Assembly (NCBI GenBank): GCA_017617715.1
Contig: JAFZVQ010000041.1
Location: 1-43,910, forward strand
Source of the DNA: Bacteroidales bacterium
Lineage (GTDB): Bacteria; Bacteroidota; Bacteroidia; Bacteroidales; UBA932
Length of the DNA: 43,910 nucleotides
Direction of reading: 5' to 3'
Below, piece by piece: positions 13,445 to 21,569 of this stretch. The stretch's first letter is position 1. Every line of letters begins with the position of its first letter. The position numbers were made by a program, and so were the translations under genes. Below the pieces are notes generated by a model, which saw only the letters and a list, made by a program, of their open reading frames with translations, did no database searches and had not been told where the DNA came from.

Positions 13445-14461
13445 TTACATCCTGAAGAAGAAATAGTAGCAGACGGCGGCGACATACCTGCCGGTGCTGG
13501 AGAATTTGGCGACGGTGGAGCCGCTGCGGTCGCCGAGGTTGCCGTCGTTGTAGATCTGGCCGATGCGGGAGCCGCCGGCCTCTTCGACCGAGCCGTTCGG
13601 CTGTATGCGGCCTATAGGAGAGCCGGTTTTGTCGTATACCATTCCCTTGGCATTGAATGAGCCAACGGTGCCGCTGGCGGAAGTGACTTTACCGTCGGAT
13701 GACACATGTCCGATGCGTTGCCCGGACTTGTTATATACGTTGCCGCTTGCATCTATCTTGCCGATGACATTTCCGGTAGGGGATGTGAAGTTGCCGGCCG
13801 TGACCTTCATCATGTTGGCTTTGAAATTGGCCTCAGCCTCAGCCTCGCGCTTTTTCTGCTCCTCGCGTGCCGTCTTCATCTTCTGGAGTTCGCCGGGCTG
13901 CAGATAGTCATGGAGGAAGAAGAACGCCACGAGCTCGCGGGTCGCCTCGCATGAGAAATATCCCAGACGCCGGCCATAGATGGTGATATCCTGGCGCGTG
14001 ACCACTCCGCAGGGCTCTCCGTTGATTGCCACGCCGCCGTTCTGGATGGTCACTTTCATGTCAAGGTCCAAGATCTCCAGGCCGTCGTCGGTGAGCTTCG
14101 CCACCACTTTGCCTTCGTTGTTGGCGATTGCCCCTTTGTCGTAATACACCTTGTAGGCGATGAACTTGCCCAGCATGGGACCGGATTCATACTGCTTCTT
14201 GCTGATAATCATATTCTTGCTGGAATGCCAGGCACCGATGAGCGTGTCCCTGCTGCTCTCGATTATCTTGCATCCCGCATTCTTCTGCGCCTCCGCCTTG
14301 CGCTGCATCTCGGCCTCGGCCTCGCGTTTGCGGTTCATAAGCTGCTCAACCTGGTTGCCGCCGTATGGGTCGTCCTGGGCGTTTGCCACCGCTGAAGCGC
14401 CAAAAGCAATGAGCACTACCAGCGCCCAGCGAATCACACAAAAAATATTTCCGGTTTTCAT
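13445..14461 (-). CDS. Exported protein with C-terminal beta-repeat region, 338 aa
   Basis: A cleavable signal peptide is evident, with the site after ANA (VANA-QDD), so the protein is periplasmic or outer-membrane associated. Residues ~38-60 and ~200-222 are Glu/Lys/Arg/Ala-rich helices. From about 226 a series of short repeats (TGNVIGKIDASGNVYNKSG, IGHVSSDGKV, VGSFNAKGMVYDKTG, IGRIQPNGSVEEAGG, IGQIYNDGNL) of ~21 residues is expected to form a beta-solenoid or small beta sheet. Similar G-x-I-G repeats occur in Bacteroidota proteins without an assigned role. A TATATTTG -7 box at 14503-14510 (minus) serves it. The gene is divergent from the Big2 lipoprotein at 14554. Confidence 0.75.
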   Translation of the reverse strand: MKTGNIFCVIRWALVVLIAFGASAVANAQDDPYGGNQVEQLMNRKREAEAEMQRKAEAQKNAGCKIIESSRDTLIGAWHSSKNMIISKKQYESGPMLGKFIAYKVYYDKGAIANNEGKVVAKLTDDGLEILDLDMKVTIQNGGVAINGEPCGVVTRQDITIYGRRLGYFSCEATRELVAFFFLHDYLQPGELQKMKTAREEQKKREAEAEANFKANMMKVTAGNFTSPTGNVIGKIDASGNVYNKSGQRIGHVSSDGKVTSASGTVGSFNAKGMVYDKTGSPIGRIQPNGSVEEAGGSRIGQIYNDGNLGDRSGSTVAKFSSTGRYVAAVCYYFFFRM

Positions 14462-14553
14462 ATTGGGATGATTGAAAGGGTTAATACTGTCTCGTAATGT
14501 GGCAAATATAAGGAAAAAAGCGTAACTTTACGGCATAACCTGATTATTATGAT

Positions 14554-16857
14554 ATGAAATCCAAATTGTTAGCCGCCCTGGCGTTTGCCGCAGTCATATT
14601 GTCAGCCTGCAATCGTACACCGGCAGAAGTCTCCGTGACCGGCGTCTCCCTTTCGGACACTGAAATAGAACTGATTGCCGGACAGACACATAATTTGACA
14701 GCTACAGTGGCCCCGGATAATGCCACCAACAAGAAAGTCGAGTGGAAATCAGGAGTGCCGGGCGTAGCCACTGTGGATGACGACGGCCTCGTGATCGCGC
14801 TCGCAATGGGAGCGTCCACCATCACCGTAACCACCGTGGACGGCGGTTTCAAGGCGAGCTGCGCCGTCATCGTGAAGAAAAGGGTCATCCCGGTAGAATC
14901 TGTATCCCTCAATCATAGTGAATTCGCAATGGACGAAGGCGGCGACCTGTACCTCTCCGCCTCGGTTCTTCCAAAGGACGCCACGGATCCTTCCGTCATC
15001 TGGACGGCCAGCCCGGAAAGCGTGCTCTCGGTTAATGAATCCGGCAAGGTTCACGCAGAAGGCCCGGGAGAAGGCGACGTGACCGTGACCACCGTGGACG
15101 GCGGTTTCAAGGCAAGCTGCCACATCACTGTCAAAGCCAAGACAGTCAACGCTGAAAGCGTGACGCTGAGCAAAGACAAACTGGAGCTGACGGTCGGCGA
15201 GACCGCGACTCTCACAGCCACCGTGCTGCCGGAAAACACCACCGACAAAACAATCGACTGGAGGAGCGCCGACACTTCGATTGCGACTGTCGACCAGAAC
15301 GGAACGGTCACGGCAGTGGCCCCGGGTAAGGTCAACATCAGGGCTGTCTGCGGCGCCAAGGAAGCTATATGCGAAGTCTCGGTCAAGGCGATTCAGGCCA
15401 CGGGCTTGACAGTCGAGCCTCAAACCGCAACCCTGATGGAAGGGGAAACCATACAGCTCAAGGCAACTGTGTACCCTGCATCCGCAGACCAGACGGTCGA
15501 ATGGGCGTCAAATGACACCAAAGTGGCGAAGGTCGATGCCAACGGCCTTGTGACCGCAACCGGAGCGGGCAAGACACAAATCTACGCCCGGTCCAAGGCA
15601 TTCAATAATGTCAAGTCCTATTGTGAACTGACCGTCAACCAGGACACGTCTCTCAAGGGAATCGCGCTGAGCTCCACCATAATGACACTCAAGGCCGGAG
15701 AGTCCCGTACACTGACCGTAACATTCACCCCTTCCTATGCCGCCAACAAGAATCTCAAATGGTCATCCAGCAACAATGCCGTAGCGGCGGTAAGCCAGGA
15801 AGGCATGGTCATGGGTATGTCCGAAGGGGAGGCCACCATTACCGCCACGTCCGAGGACGGCGGCCACACCGCAAGCTGCAAGGTGACGGTGTCCGGAAGC
15901 TCCGGGCCGATCGTTTACTACTGGCATAATTCAGTTTGTTACATGAATGGTGCCCCCGACCCCCGCAATGGAGCCTTCAACGCCGACAAGTTCACTGCAT
16001 TGGCCGAGTGGACCAAAGGCGCCGACTGTGTGGGGAAGACCTTATATACGTTAGAGTATTATAAAGACCACGGCGTCACATGCCTGTATTTGTGCAAGGA
16101 CAGGGAACCCGTCAGGAAACTGCCCGATGCTATCAAGAATAGTCCGGTAAGCGGTTTCTGTGCTATGGAAAACTATTATGCACTGCTTTTAAAGAACGGC
16201 AAATGGGACTACTCCGTATGGAAGGGCAAGTATGGTGAAGATCCGGTAGAAGTCCGAATCACCGGCACTTTCAAGGAATTTGACCATCCCAAAATTGCGG
16301 CTTTGAATGACGGCCGGATAATTGTGGCCGTCCGGATAACGGATTCTTTCAACGACAGATTCCTGGCCAAGTACGTAATTAACAATAACAGTAATTCAGC
16401 CGATGAGTACATCATCCACCCTCATTGGAGTATGTACCCGGCCATTGCTGTATCAGAAAGCGGAGATGATTATATATTCGGAGTTGATATAGACTCTGAT
16501 GATGTGAATTATTACAAGGGCTACCTGTACAAGAATGGAGTATTTGTTTCATCTTACGATAAAGTGATATACGACTGCAACGGGGCAGTGGCCTTTCATA
16601 GCGGTGATGTTTATACGGCTGTACATGATCAGAAACAGGTGCAAACCAGGATCCGCAAAGGCGACAGCGTAATCTATACCATTTTCGACAAAAGGTACGT
16701 TTCGCCTGAAAGCAATCGTCCTATGTACATTACAAAGTCCGGAGATCTATATCTGGCGGGGTCATATACAAGCGAGGGAAGCGCCCTGTTTTTGAACGGG
16801 GAACTGTTGTATTCCGGTGACTACCGGGATTTTGAGATTTATTGTATAGCAGAATAG
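14554..16857 (+). CDS. Lipoprotein with five Big2 Ig-like domains and a propeller-like C-terminus, 767 aa
   Basis: The signal peptide ends at lipobox LSAC (Cys19). Five bacterial Ig-like (Big2) domains of ~82-87 residues follow, from about 27 to 446. Each has the hallmark order V--V-L----EL--GET--L-ATV-P-NAT-K-V-W-SS---VATVD-DG-V-A---G---ITV-T-DGGF-ASC-VTV. The remaining ~320 residues contain recurring blade-like patterns (V-YW-NSV-YMNG, LYLCKDREPVRKL, SGDVYTAVH, SGDLYLAGSY), suggesting a beta-propeller. It is anchored to the outer membrane and probably surface exposed, with adhesion or glycan binding as an inference. Its closest relative in the window is the gene at 33811, which has the same domain order throughout. 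Domains 1 and 2 share a 26-nt identical DNA segment. Confidence 0.85.
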   Translation: MKSKLLAALAFAAVILSACNRTPAEVSVTGVSLSDTEIELIAGQTHNLTATVAPDNATNKKVEWKSGVPGVATVDDDGLVIALAMGASTITVTTVDGGFKASCAVIVKKRVIPVESVSLNHSEFAMDEGGDLYLSASVLPKDATDPSVIWTASPESVLSVNESGKVHAEGPGEGDVTVTTVDGGFKASCHITVKAKTVNAESVTLSKDKLELTVGETATLTATVLPENTTDKTIDWRSADTSIATVDQNGTVTAVAPGKVNIRAVCGAKEAICEVSVKAIQATGLTVEPQTATLMEGETIQLKATVYPASADQTVEWASNDTKVAKVDANGLVTATGAGKTQIYARSKAFNNVKSYCELTVNQDTSLKGIALSSTIMTLKAGESRTLTVTFTPSYAANKNLKWSSSNNAVAAVSQEGMVMGMSEGEATITATSEDGGHTASCKVTVSGSSGPIVYYWHNSVCYMNGAPDPRNGAFNADKFTALAEWTKGADCVGKTLYTLEYYKDHGVTCLYLCKDREPVRKLPDAIKNSPVSGFCAMENYYALLLKNGKWDYSVWKGKYGEDPVEVRITGTFKEFDHPKIAALNDGRIIVAVRITDSFNDRFLAKYVINNNSNSADEYIIHPHWSMYPAIAVSESGDDYIFGVDIDSDDVNYYKGYLYKNGVFVSSYDKVIYDCNGAVAFHSGDVYTAVHDQKQVQTRIRKGDSVIYTIFDKRYVSPESNRPMYITKSGDLYLAGSYTSEGSALFLNGELLYSGDYRDFEIYCIAE

Positions 16858-16881
16858 TCTTCTGGCACTTTACGGCCGCAG

Positions 16882-18030
16882 ATGAAATTCAGGACGTTCA
16901 TCATATTCTTCCTGCTGTTGGGCGTGCTGCCTGACATTTACCTGTGCACGGGCCCGGCCGCCGGCGCCCTTACGGTGTGGAAGATGTGCATTTGCCTCCC
17001 GACCCTGGGGGTCTTGGTGTGCCTGCCCCTGATAGGCATGGGCAAACGCTACACCGATGCCGTGAACGTTTTTTCCTACCTGTCCTTCATATTCGAAGCG
17101 CCGAAGTTCTTCGGCTGCCTGCTCGCCGCCATCTGCCTCCACCTCATTGGCGCAGGGCCTACGGTATCCGCACTGGTGGGGCTTGGCACAGGAATCGCCA
17201 TAGCCGGCACGTTCGCCAGCTATATTTTCCTGGTCTCCAAGCACTTGCGGGTCAACGACCTGGAGCTTTCGTTCCCCTCCCTCCCGGAAGGCTTCGACGG
17301 GCTGCGCATCTGCCAGCTGTCCGACCTGCACCTCGGCTCGCTGGGCAGGGCGCGCAAATATGTGCGCCGCGTCATCGACACCGCGAACGCTCTCTCGCCC
17401 GAGCTCATACTCTTCACCGGCGACCTCGTCAGCTTCGAATCCAAAGAGGCGGACGCCTACCTGAAGGACCTTTCGCGCCTCTCCGCGCCCCTGGGCATCA
17501 TCGCCATACGCGGCAACCACGATTACATGATGCACGGCCCGCAGAGCGAAGAGATGCGCGGCAAAGACATGCAGCGCCTGCTCGATATGGAACGCTCCCT
17601 TGGCTGGAAGTTGCTGCTCAACGGCAACATCCTGCTGCAGCGCGGCTCGGACCGCATCGCCATTGCCGGCGTGGAGAACATTTCAGTCAACCCCTTTTTC
17701 GTGCCCACCGGAGGCGACCTTCCAAAAGCGCTCGAAGGCATCCCGGAGGGCACCTTCACCATACTGATGTCCCACGACCCCAGCCACTGGCGCACCGAAG
17801 TGCTGCCTGCCTCGAACGTGGAGCTCACGCTTTCCGGCCACACCCACGGGCTTCCGTTCAAGACCGCCGGGACGCATTTAGCAAGCTGGCGGCTGCGCGA
17901 GTCGCACGGCGTCTACACCGAAGGCGCGCGCGTGCTGCATGTCTCCCACGGGCTTGGCAGCGGCTTCGCCTTCCGGCTCGGCGGCTTCCCGCGCGTGGAC
18001 ATAATCACCCTCAAACGTCAATCCAACTGA
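16882..18030 (+). CDS. Membrane-anchored metallophosphoesterase (YkuE-like), 382 aa
   Basis: The N-terminal ~120 residues hold three to four hydrophobic segments. A calcineurin-like phosphoesterase domain follows with all five metal-binding blocks: SDLHLGS (147-153), TGDLVS (179-184), GNHDY (211-215), MSHDP (296-300) and SGHTHG (318-323). YkuE-type members of this family process phospholipid or lipid-linked head groups or UDP-linked lipid precursors at the membrane. The exact substrate cannot be read from sequence. It is followed 7 nt later by a lipid kinase and then by PlsC, which supports a role in envelope lipid metabolism. It starts 24 nt after the Big2 gene. Confidence 0.88.
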   Translation: MKFRTFIIFFLLLGVLPDIYLCTGPAAGALTVWKMCICLPTLGVLVCLPLIGMGKRYTDAVNVFSYLSFIFEAPKFFGCLLAAICLHLIGAGPTVSALVGLGTGIAIAGTFASYIFLVSKHLRVNDLELSFPSLPEGFDGLRICQLSDLHLGSLGRARKYVRRVIDTANALSPELILFTGDLVSFESKEADAYLKDLSRLSAPLGIIAIRGNHDYMMHGPQSEEMRGKDMQRLLDMERSLGWKLLLNGNILLQRGSDRIAIAGVENISVNPFFVPTGGDLPKALEGIPEGTFTILMSHDPSHWRTEVLPASNVELTLSGHTHGLPFKTAGTHLASWRLRESHGVYTEGARVLHVSHGLGSGFAFRLGGFPRVDIITLKRQSN

Positions 18031-18037
18031 AACTTAT

Positions 18038-18964
18038 ATGGAAAAATGGTACATGATCGTCAACCCGCGCTCCGCCAGCGCTGCTACCGGAGACACCTGG
18101 GTTGAATCCCAAAAAGCACTCACCGACGGCGGACTTGAAGTCGAAGCCGTCACCACCGCCCATGCCGGGCATGCAATAGAACTCGCACGTGATGCCGCTG
18201 CCAGGGGCATCAGGAAATTCATAGCCGTCGGAGGCGACGGCACCATCCACGAAGTTATGACCGGCCTGTTGCGCTTCTGCGACGCAGAAAAGGTAGACAT
18301 GGGCGAGTTCACCCTGGGCGTCCTGCCCTACGGCACCGGCAACGACTGGATCCGCTCCGCCGGCATTCCCAAGGACATGGCGGCCGCAGCCGGCTGCATC
18401 CTCAAGGGCAAGACGGCAAAGGAGGACGTGGTGCGCATGACCTTCGAAAACGGAGTTTTCTGCATGGCCAACATAGGCGGCATCGGCCTCGACGCCGACA
18501 TCTGCTACCACACCAACACCCTCAAGAACAAGGGCCGCAAAGGCGAATTCCTCTACACCATGGTGGCCCCCTATTCCATCTTCACCAAGGACCGTCAGCC
18601 GGTGGAAATCGAGATGGACGGCGAAAAGGTCTACAGCGGCAAGCTGTACACCGTGGTCATCGGCAACGGCATCTACCGCGGCGGCGGGCTCAAGCAGACC
18701 GAGGAGGGCGGCAACTGGTCCGACGGCCTGCTGGAAGCGTCCATCCTGCCCGGATTCAACCGTATCAAGGGCATGAAGGTGATGATGCACGCCCTGAGCA
18801 ACGATCTCGCGGCCCAGCCGGAAATGATCACCCGCCGCTTCCGCAAGCTCACGGTGAAGCCCCTCGGCAAGCCCGACCGCGTGGAGGCCGACGGCGAAAT
18901 CCCCGGCACCACCCCCGTGACCGTGGAGCTCACGGGCCAGCAGATCAATATAATCGTAGCCTGA
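18038..18964 (+). CDS. Diacylglycerol/sphingosine-type lipid kinase (YegS/DgkB family), 308 aa
   Basis: A DAGK catalytic domain is recognisable from the N-terminus: MIVNPRSASA, the nucleotide-binding GGDGTIHEVM at 65-74, and GTGNDW at 99-104. The C-terminal beta domain includes FCMANIGGIGLDADICY and ends with VEADGEIPGTTPV, the usual acidic metal/substrate region. It should transfer phosphate from ATP to a lipid hydroxyl, such as diacylglycerol or a sphingoid base. Bacteroidales make sphingolipids, so either substrate is possible. Spacing to the phosphoesterase (7 nt) and to plsC (3 nt) indicates an operon. Confidence 0.92.
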   Translation: MEKWYMIVNPRSASAATGDTWVESQKALTDGGLEVEAVTTAHAGHAIELARDAAARGIRKFIAVGGDGTIHEVMTGLLRFCDAEKVDMGEFTLGVLPYGTGNDWIRSAGIPKDMAAAAGCILKGKTAKEDVVRMTFENGVFCMANIGGIGLDADICYHTNTLKNKGRKGEFLYTMVAPYSIFTKDRQPVEIEMDGEKVYSGKLYTVVIGNGIYRGGGLKQTEEGGNWSDGLLEASILPGFNRIKGMKVMMHALSNDLAAQPEMITRRFRKLTVKPLGKPDRVEADGEIPGTTPVTVELTGQQINIIVA

Positions 18965-18967
18965 GCC

Positions 18968-19606
18968 ATGGAGGTCCATGGAAACGGAACCATAAGGGAG
19001 GCCCGTCTGGGCTTCTCTTCATGCCTGCTGCGGGCGATCGGATACCTTATGGTCCACCTGGTCCAGCGGCCAAAGCTCTGCGGCCCGAAGCCGGCGCTGG
19101 ACAAGCCTACGGTTTTCGCCTGCCGGCACGTTGGGATGATAGATGCCACAATCCTTATAGCGGCCTATCCCAAAATGGTGCTGCATCCGCTTGCCGCGCT
19201 GGACTATGTGGAGAAGAATGCGTTCACGCGCTGGTTCTTCACCAACGCCATGTGCATCCCCATCGACCGCAAGAACCATTCGCAGCAGTGGCTGGAAGAT
19301 TCGCTGGCCGCTATGCAGAAGGGAGAGAGCATCATCATTTATCCGGAAGGCACCCGCAACTACGAGAAAAAGGGACTGATGCCGTTCAAGCGCGGTGTGG
19401 CAGCGCTTGCCGCCAGCAGCGGCGCACAGATTATTCCTGTCTACAACGCCAACTGGAGTTTCCCGCACCGCTACCGTTACGCCATGGGCGAGCCCTTCCA
19501 CATCGACCCTGTCCCTCCAGAAGGCGCCACCCATGAATGGGAACTGGCCCAGGCCGCCCGGATACGCGAAAAGGTACTCGCCCTGGAGCCCCTGGTGAAT
19601 CCTTAA
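18968..19606 (+). CDS. plsC: 1-acyl-sn-glycerol-3-phosphate acyltransferase (PlsC family), 212 aa
   Basis: This membrane-associated acyltransferase carries the HX4D catalytic pair (His54, Asp59 in CRHVGMIDA) and the substrate-binding block YPEGTRNYEKKG at ~125-136, with a downstream KRGVAALA segment. It acylates lysophosphatidate (or a related lyso-lipid) to phosphatidate. A short hydrophobic N-terminal segment (LRAIGYLMVHLV) fits peripheral membrane attachment. It overlaps nothing and follows the lipid kinase by 3 nt. Together the trio looks like a small lipid-remodelling operon ending at the bidirectional terminator at 19612-19648. Confidence 0.92.
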   Translation: MEVHGNGTIREARLGFSSCLLRAIGYLMVHLVQRPKLCGPKPALDKPTVFACRHVGMIDATILIAAYPKMVLHPLAALDYVEKNAFTRWFFTNAMCIPIDRKNHSQQWLEDSLAAMQKGESIIIYPEGTRNYEKKGLMPFKRGVAALAASSGAQIIPVYNANWSFPHRYRYAMGEPFHIDPVPPEGATHEWELAQAARIREKVLALEPLVNP

Positions 19607-19611
19607 ACTTG

Positions 19612-19648
19612 AAACGGGAGCAAGCCCTACAGGCCGCGCTCCCGTTTT
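19612..19648. terminator. Bidirectional terminator between plsC and the TerB-DnaJ gene
   Basis: AAACGGGAGC (19612-19621) pairs with GCTCCCGTTT (19638-19647), followed by T. The minus-strand reading also has the TTTCAAG side. It overlaps the last codons of the minus-strand gene ending at 19627, so it serves both converging operons. Confidence 0.7.
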
Positions 19649-20379
19649 ATCGCTTCGTAGGCTTCCTGGATCTGGCGGAACTTTTCCGCGGCGGCTTTCT
19701 GGACTTCTGGGCCCAGCGTGGCGACTTTGTCGGGGTGGTTCTTCATGGCCATGCGTCGGTAGGCTGTCTTCACTTCGTCGTCGGTGGCGGAAGGGGAGAT
19801 GCCCAGCACGGAATAGGCCGACCCGGTGTCTTTAAAGAACATGGAGATCACCGACGCTGCGTCTGCGGCGCTGATGCCTATGGCGGCCGCAATCGACTCC
19901 AGGACGGTCTTTTCGCTCTTGCTGAATTCTCCGTCGGCAATGGCTATCTGGGTGAGGTAGTGGAAGAGCTGCAGGCGCTGGGAGTAGTTCATGTAGCTGG
20001 CGATCTGCCGCCCCACGGAGTAGATGTCGATGTTCTGCCGGCCCAGCTCGTCGAGCATACGCATGGCCTCCGGCACGGCCGCATCGCCGAAGTTGCGCCG
20101 TACAAAATCCTTGACGTAGTCCAGTTCGGACTGGAGCGTGCGGCCGTCTGCCCTGATCACCGCCGACGACAGCACGAGCAGGCTCACCATGAAGCTGTTG
20201 CGCTGCTCCGTGGCGGAGTAGCCCCGGGCGCTCCGGGCCGGGTAGCCGGCTCCGCTGAGCAGCAGTATCCTGTCCAGGTGCCTGTCCACCACGGAGCCAA
20301 GGAAGTAGCCGATCAGGCCGCCGATCGGTCCGAACGACGCCCATCCAAGCACTCCGCCTATCCATCTGACCGCGCCCAT
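19627..20379 (-). CDS. TerB-DnaJ (DjlA-like) co-chaperone, 250 aa
   Basis: An N-terminal glycine-rich hydrophobic stretch (WIGGVLGWASFGPIGGLIGYFLG, about 6-28) is a likely membrane anchor. A TerB-like helical domain covers ~50-175, with acidic patches such as VIRADGRTLQSELDYV and IAIADGEFSKSEK. A C-terminal J domain (~189-250) carries the essential HPD at 215-217 in KNHPDKVA. The layout matches DjlA-type membrane-anchored J proteins that recruit DnaK. It is the last gene of the leftward run from 23371, 3 nt after the SprT-like gene. Confidence 0.88.
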   Translation of the reverse strand: MGAVRWIGGVLGWASFGPIGGLIGYFLGSVVDRHLDRILLLSGAGYPARSARGYSATEQRNSFMVSLLVLSSAVIRADGRTLQSELDYVKDFVRRNFGDAAVPEAMRMLDELGRQNIDIYSVGRQIASYMNYSQRLQLFHYLTQIAIADGEFSKSEKTVLESIAAAIGISAADAASVISMFFKDTGSAYSVLGISPSATDDEVKTAYRRMAMKNHPDKVATLGPEVQKAAAEKFRQIQEAYEAIKRERGL

Positions 20380-20382
20380 AGC

Positions 20383-21066
20383 TTACATCATTGAGACTGA
20401 CTTTGCCGTGACCGTGAGCGGGTGCCGGGCGGAAATATGCGTGCTGACTTCGTCTTCAGGGGGGAAGAAGACGTTGAAAGCGGAGGAGGTGGGAAAACGG
20501 TTGAACCAGGGGTCGTTTTCCATGTAGTACCGTATTCCGGCCACTTCGGGACTGCTTCCGACGGTGCGGTGGTAGGCGGTGATGCGCTGGGCTATGCGGG
20601 GGAGGAGCTTGAGCCCCTGCCTGCCGTCCTTGAAGCTGACGATTGCCACCACGTGCCACTTGGGGCGCTGGTCGACCAGGGCCTCCCGCTGGTCTTTGGT
20701 GGTGTGGTGGGAGACGCGGATGTGGCGGCCGAAGCGGCTGTTGATGTCGTTCATCATCCGGCGGAAGACCGTGCCGTGCGCAGAGCTGTCCTTGATGCCG
20801 TTGAGACGGATGTAATAGTGGATCATCTCATGGATTATGGTGTCTTCCAGCTCGGACTGGGGCAAATCGAAGCGGGTGCTGATGCGGAGCTTGAAATCGT
20901 AGTGCTCGGGCGCCCGGAAGGGTTTCTTCCGGGTCTTGAAGGTGCACTGGCCGACATAAGTCGCCGCATTGCTCAACGCCAGGGGTATCTTCGGCAGTTT
21001 CCCGCCGAAAATCAAGGAGTTGAACTCATCGAAGCGCGCTTCTATGAATGTGAGGTCGGCTTTCAC
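20383..21066 (-). CDS. SprT-like zinc metalloprotease-domain protein, 227 aa
   Basis: The N-terminal half carries the SprT-like fold: FIEARFDEFNSLIFGGKLPKIPL, then the zinc-binding HEMIH at 79-83 in DTIIHEMIHYYI, and SAHGTVFRRMMNDIN with the third likely ligand His. Related eukaryotic SPRTN proteases cut DNA-protein crosslinks. Bacterial members are mostly uncharacterised. The C-terminal ~90 residues contain no extra motif that I recognise. It directly abuts the lipoprotein gene upstream (1-nt junction) and the DnaJ gene downstream, so it is co-expressed. Confidence 0.85.
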   Translation of the reverse strand: MKADLTFIEARFDEFNSLIFGGKLPKIPLALSNAATYVGQCTFKTRKKPFRAPEHYDFKLRISTRFDLPQSELEDTIIHEMIHYYIRLNGIKDSSAHGTVFRRMMNDINSRFGRHIRVSHHTTKDQREALVDQRPKWHVVAIVSFKDGRQGLKLLPRIAQRITAYHRTVGSSPEVAGIRYYMENDPWFNRFPTSSAFNVFFPPEDEVSTHISARHPLTVTAKSVSMM

Positions 21067-21558
21067 CTATCTGTTCTTCCTGACTTCGATGATGTCGGAT
21101 TCCCGGGATGCTTCGATCAGGCTGTCGAGGTAGGCGTTTATGGCCAGGATGCCGTTCCAGAGGTCTTTGGGAGGCCAGGCGTTGTCGGCACTGCAGCTGA
21201 TCCGGCTTTTCTCGTAGCGGATATACACGTGCCACATGGTGCCGTCCCTGACGTCGAATGGCGGGCGGTATGAGTTCTTGAGCTTGTGGAGCTTGTGCTC
21301 GTTGATGAGGGCGGTGAGCTTCTCCGCCGCATCTTCCGGCACGCGGAGTACGGTGAAGTCGGAATTGTGCTTGGCCCAGGTGAGGGTGAGGCCGTTATCC
21401 TTGGAGACTTCCAGAAGGTAGTACTCGGCCGGGTACTCACGCATGTTGGACTCCTTGTATTCGTACTCCTTGAAGGCCCCTTCGGGCTTGCGGTTGGCGT
21501 CTTCCTTGCCGCATCCAAACAGAGACATAATCATTGTCAGCGCTATAATAAACTTCAT
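21067..21558 (-). CDS. Hypothetical lipoprotein, 163 aa
   Basis: The start is taken at MKFIIALTMIMSLFGC (21558), which gives a lipobox Cys16. The frame open to 21726 only reads antisense-style Arg/Pro-rich sequence over the sulfatase gene. The mature protein has a charged N-terminus (KEDANRKPEGAFKEYEYKESN), then alternating strands (YYLLEVSKDNGLTLTWAK, FTVLRVPEDAAEKL) and a YRPPFDVRDGTMWHVYIRYE core. No family is recognised. It lies 11 nt after the sulfatase stop and abuts the SprT-like gene, within a leftward operon. Confidence 0.72.
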   Translation of the reverse strand: MKFIIALTMIMSLFGCGKEDANRKPEGAFKEYEYKESNMREYPAEYYLLEVSKDNGLTLTWAKHNSDFTVLRVPEDAAEKLTALINEHKLHKLKNSYRPPFDVRDGTMWHVYIRYEKSRISCSADNAWPPKDLWNGILAINAYLDSLIEASRESDIIEVRKNR

Positions 21559-21569
21559 TTCTTGTCGGT

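Noticed and set aside
16944-18056. 370-aa plus-strand ORF rich in Arg, His, Pro and Ala
   Set aside because: It is a shifted frame of the metallophosphoesterase gene, which has all catalytic motifs. The composition is typical of a GC-rich shadow frame.
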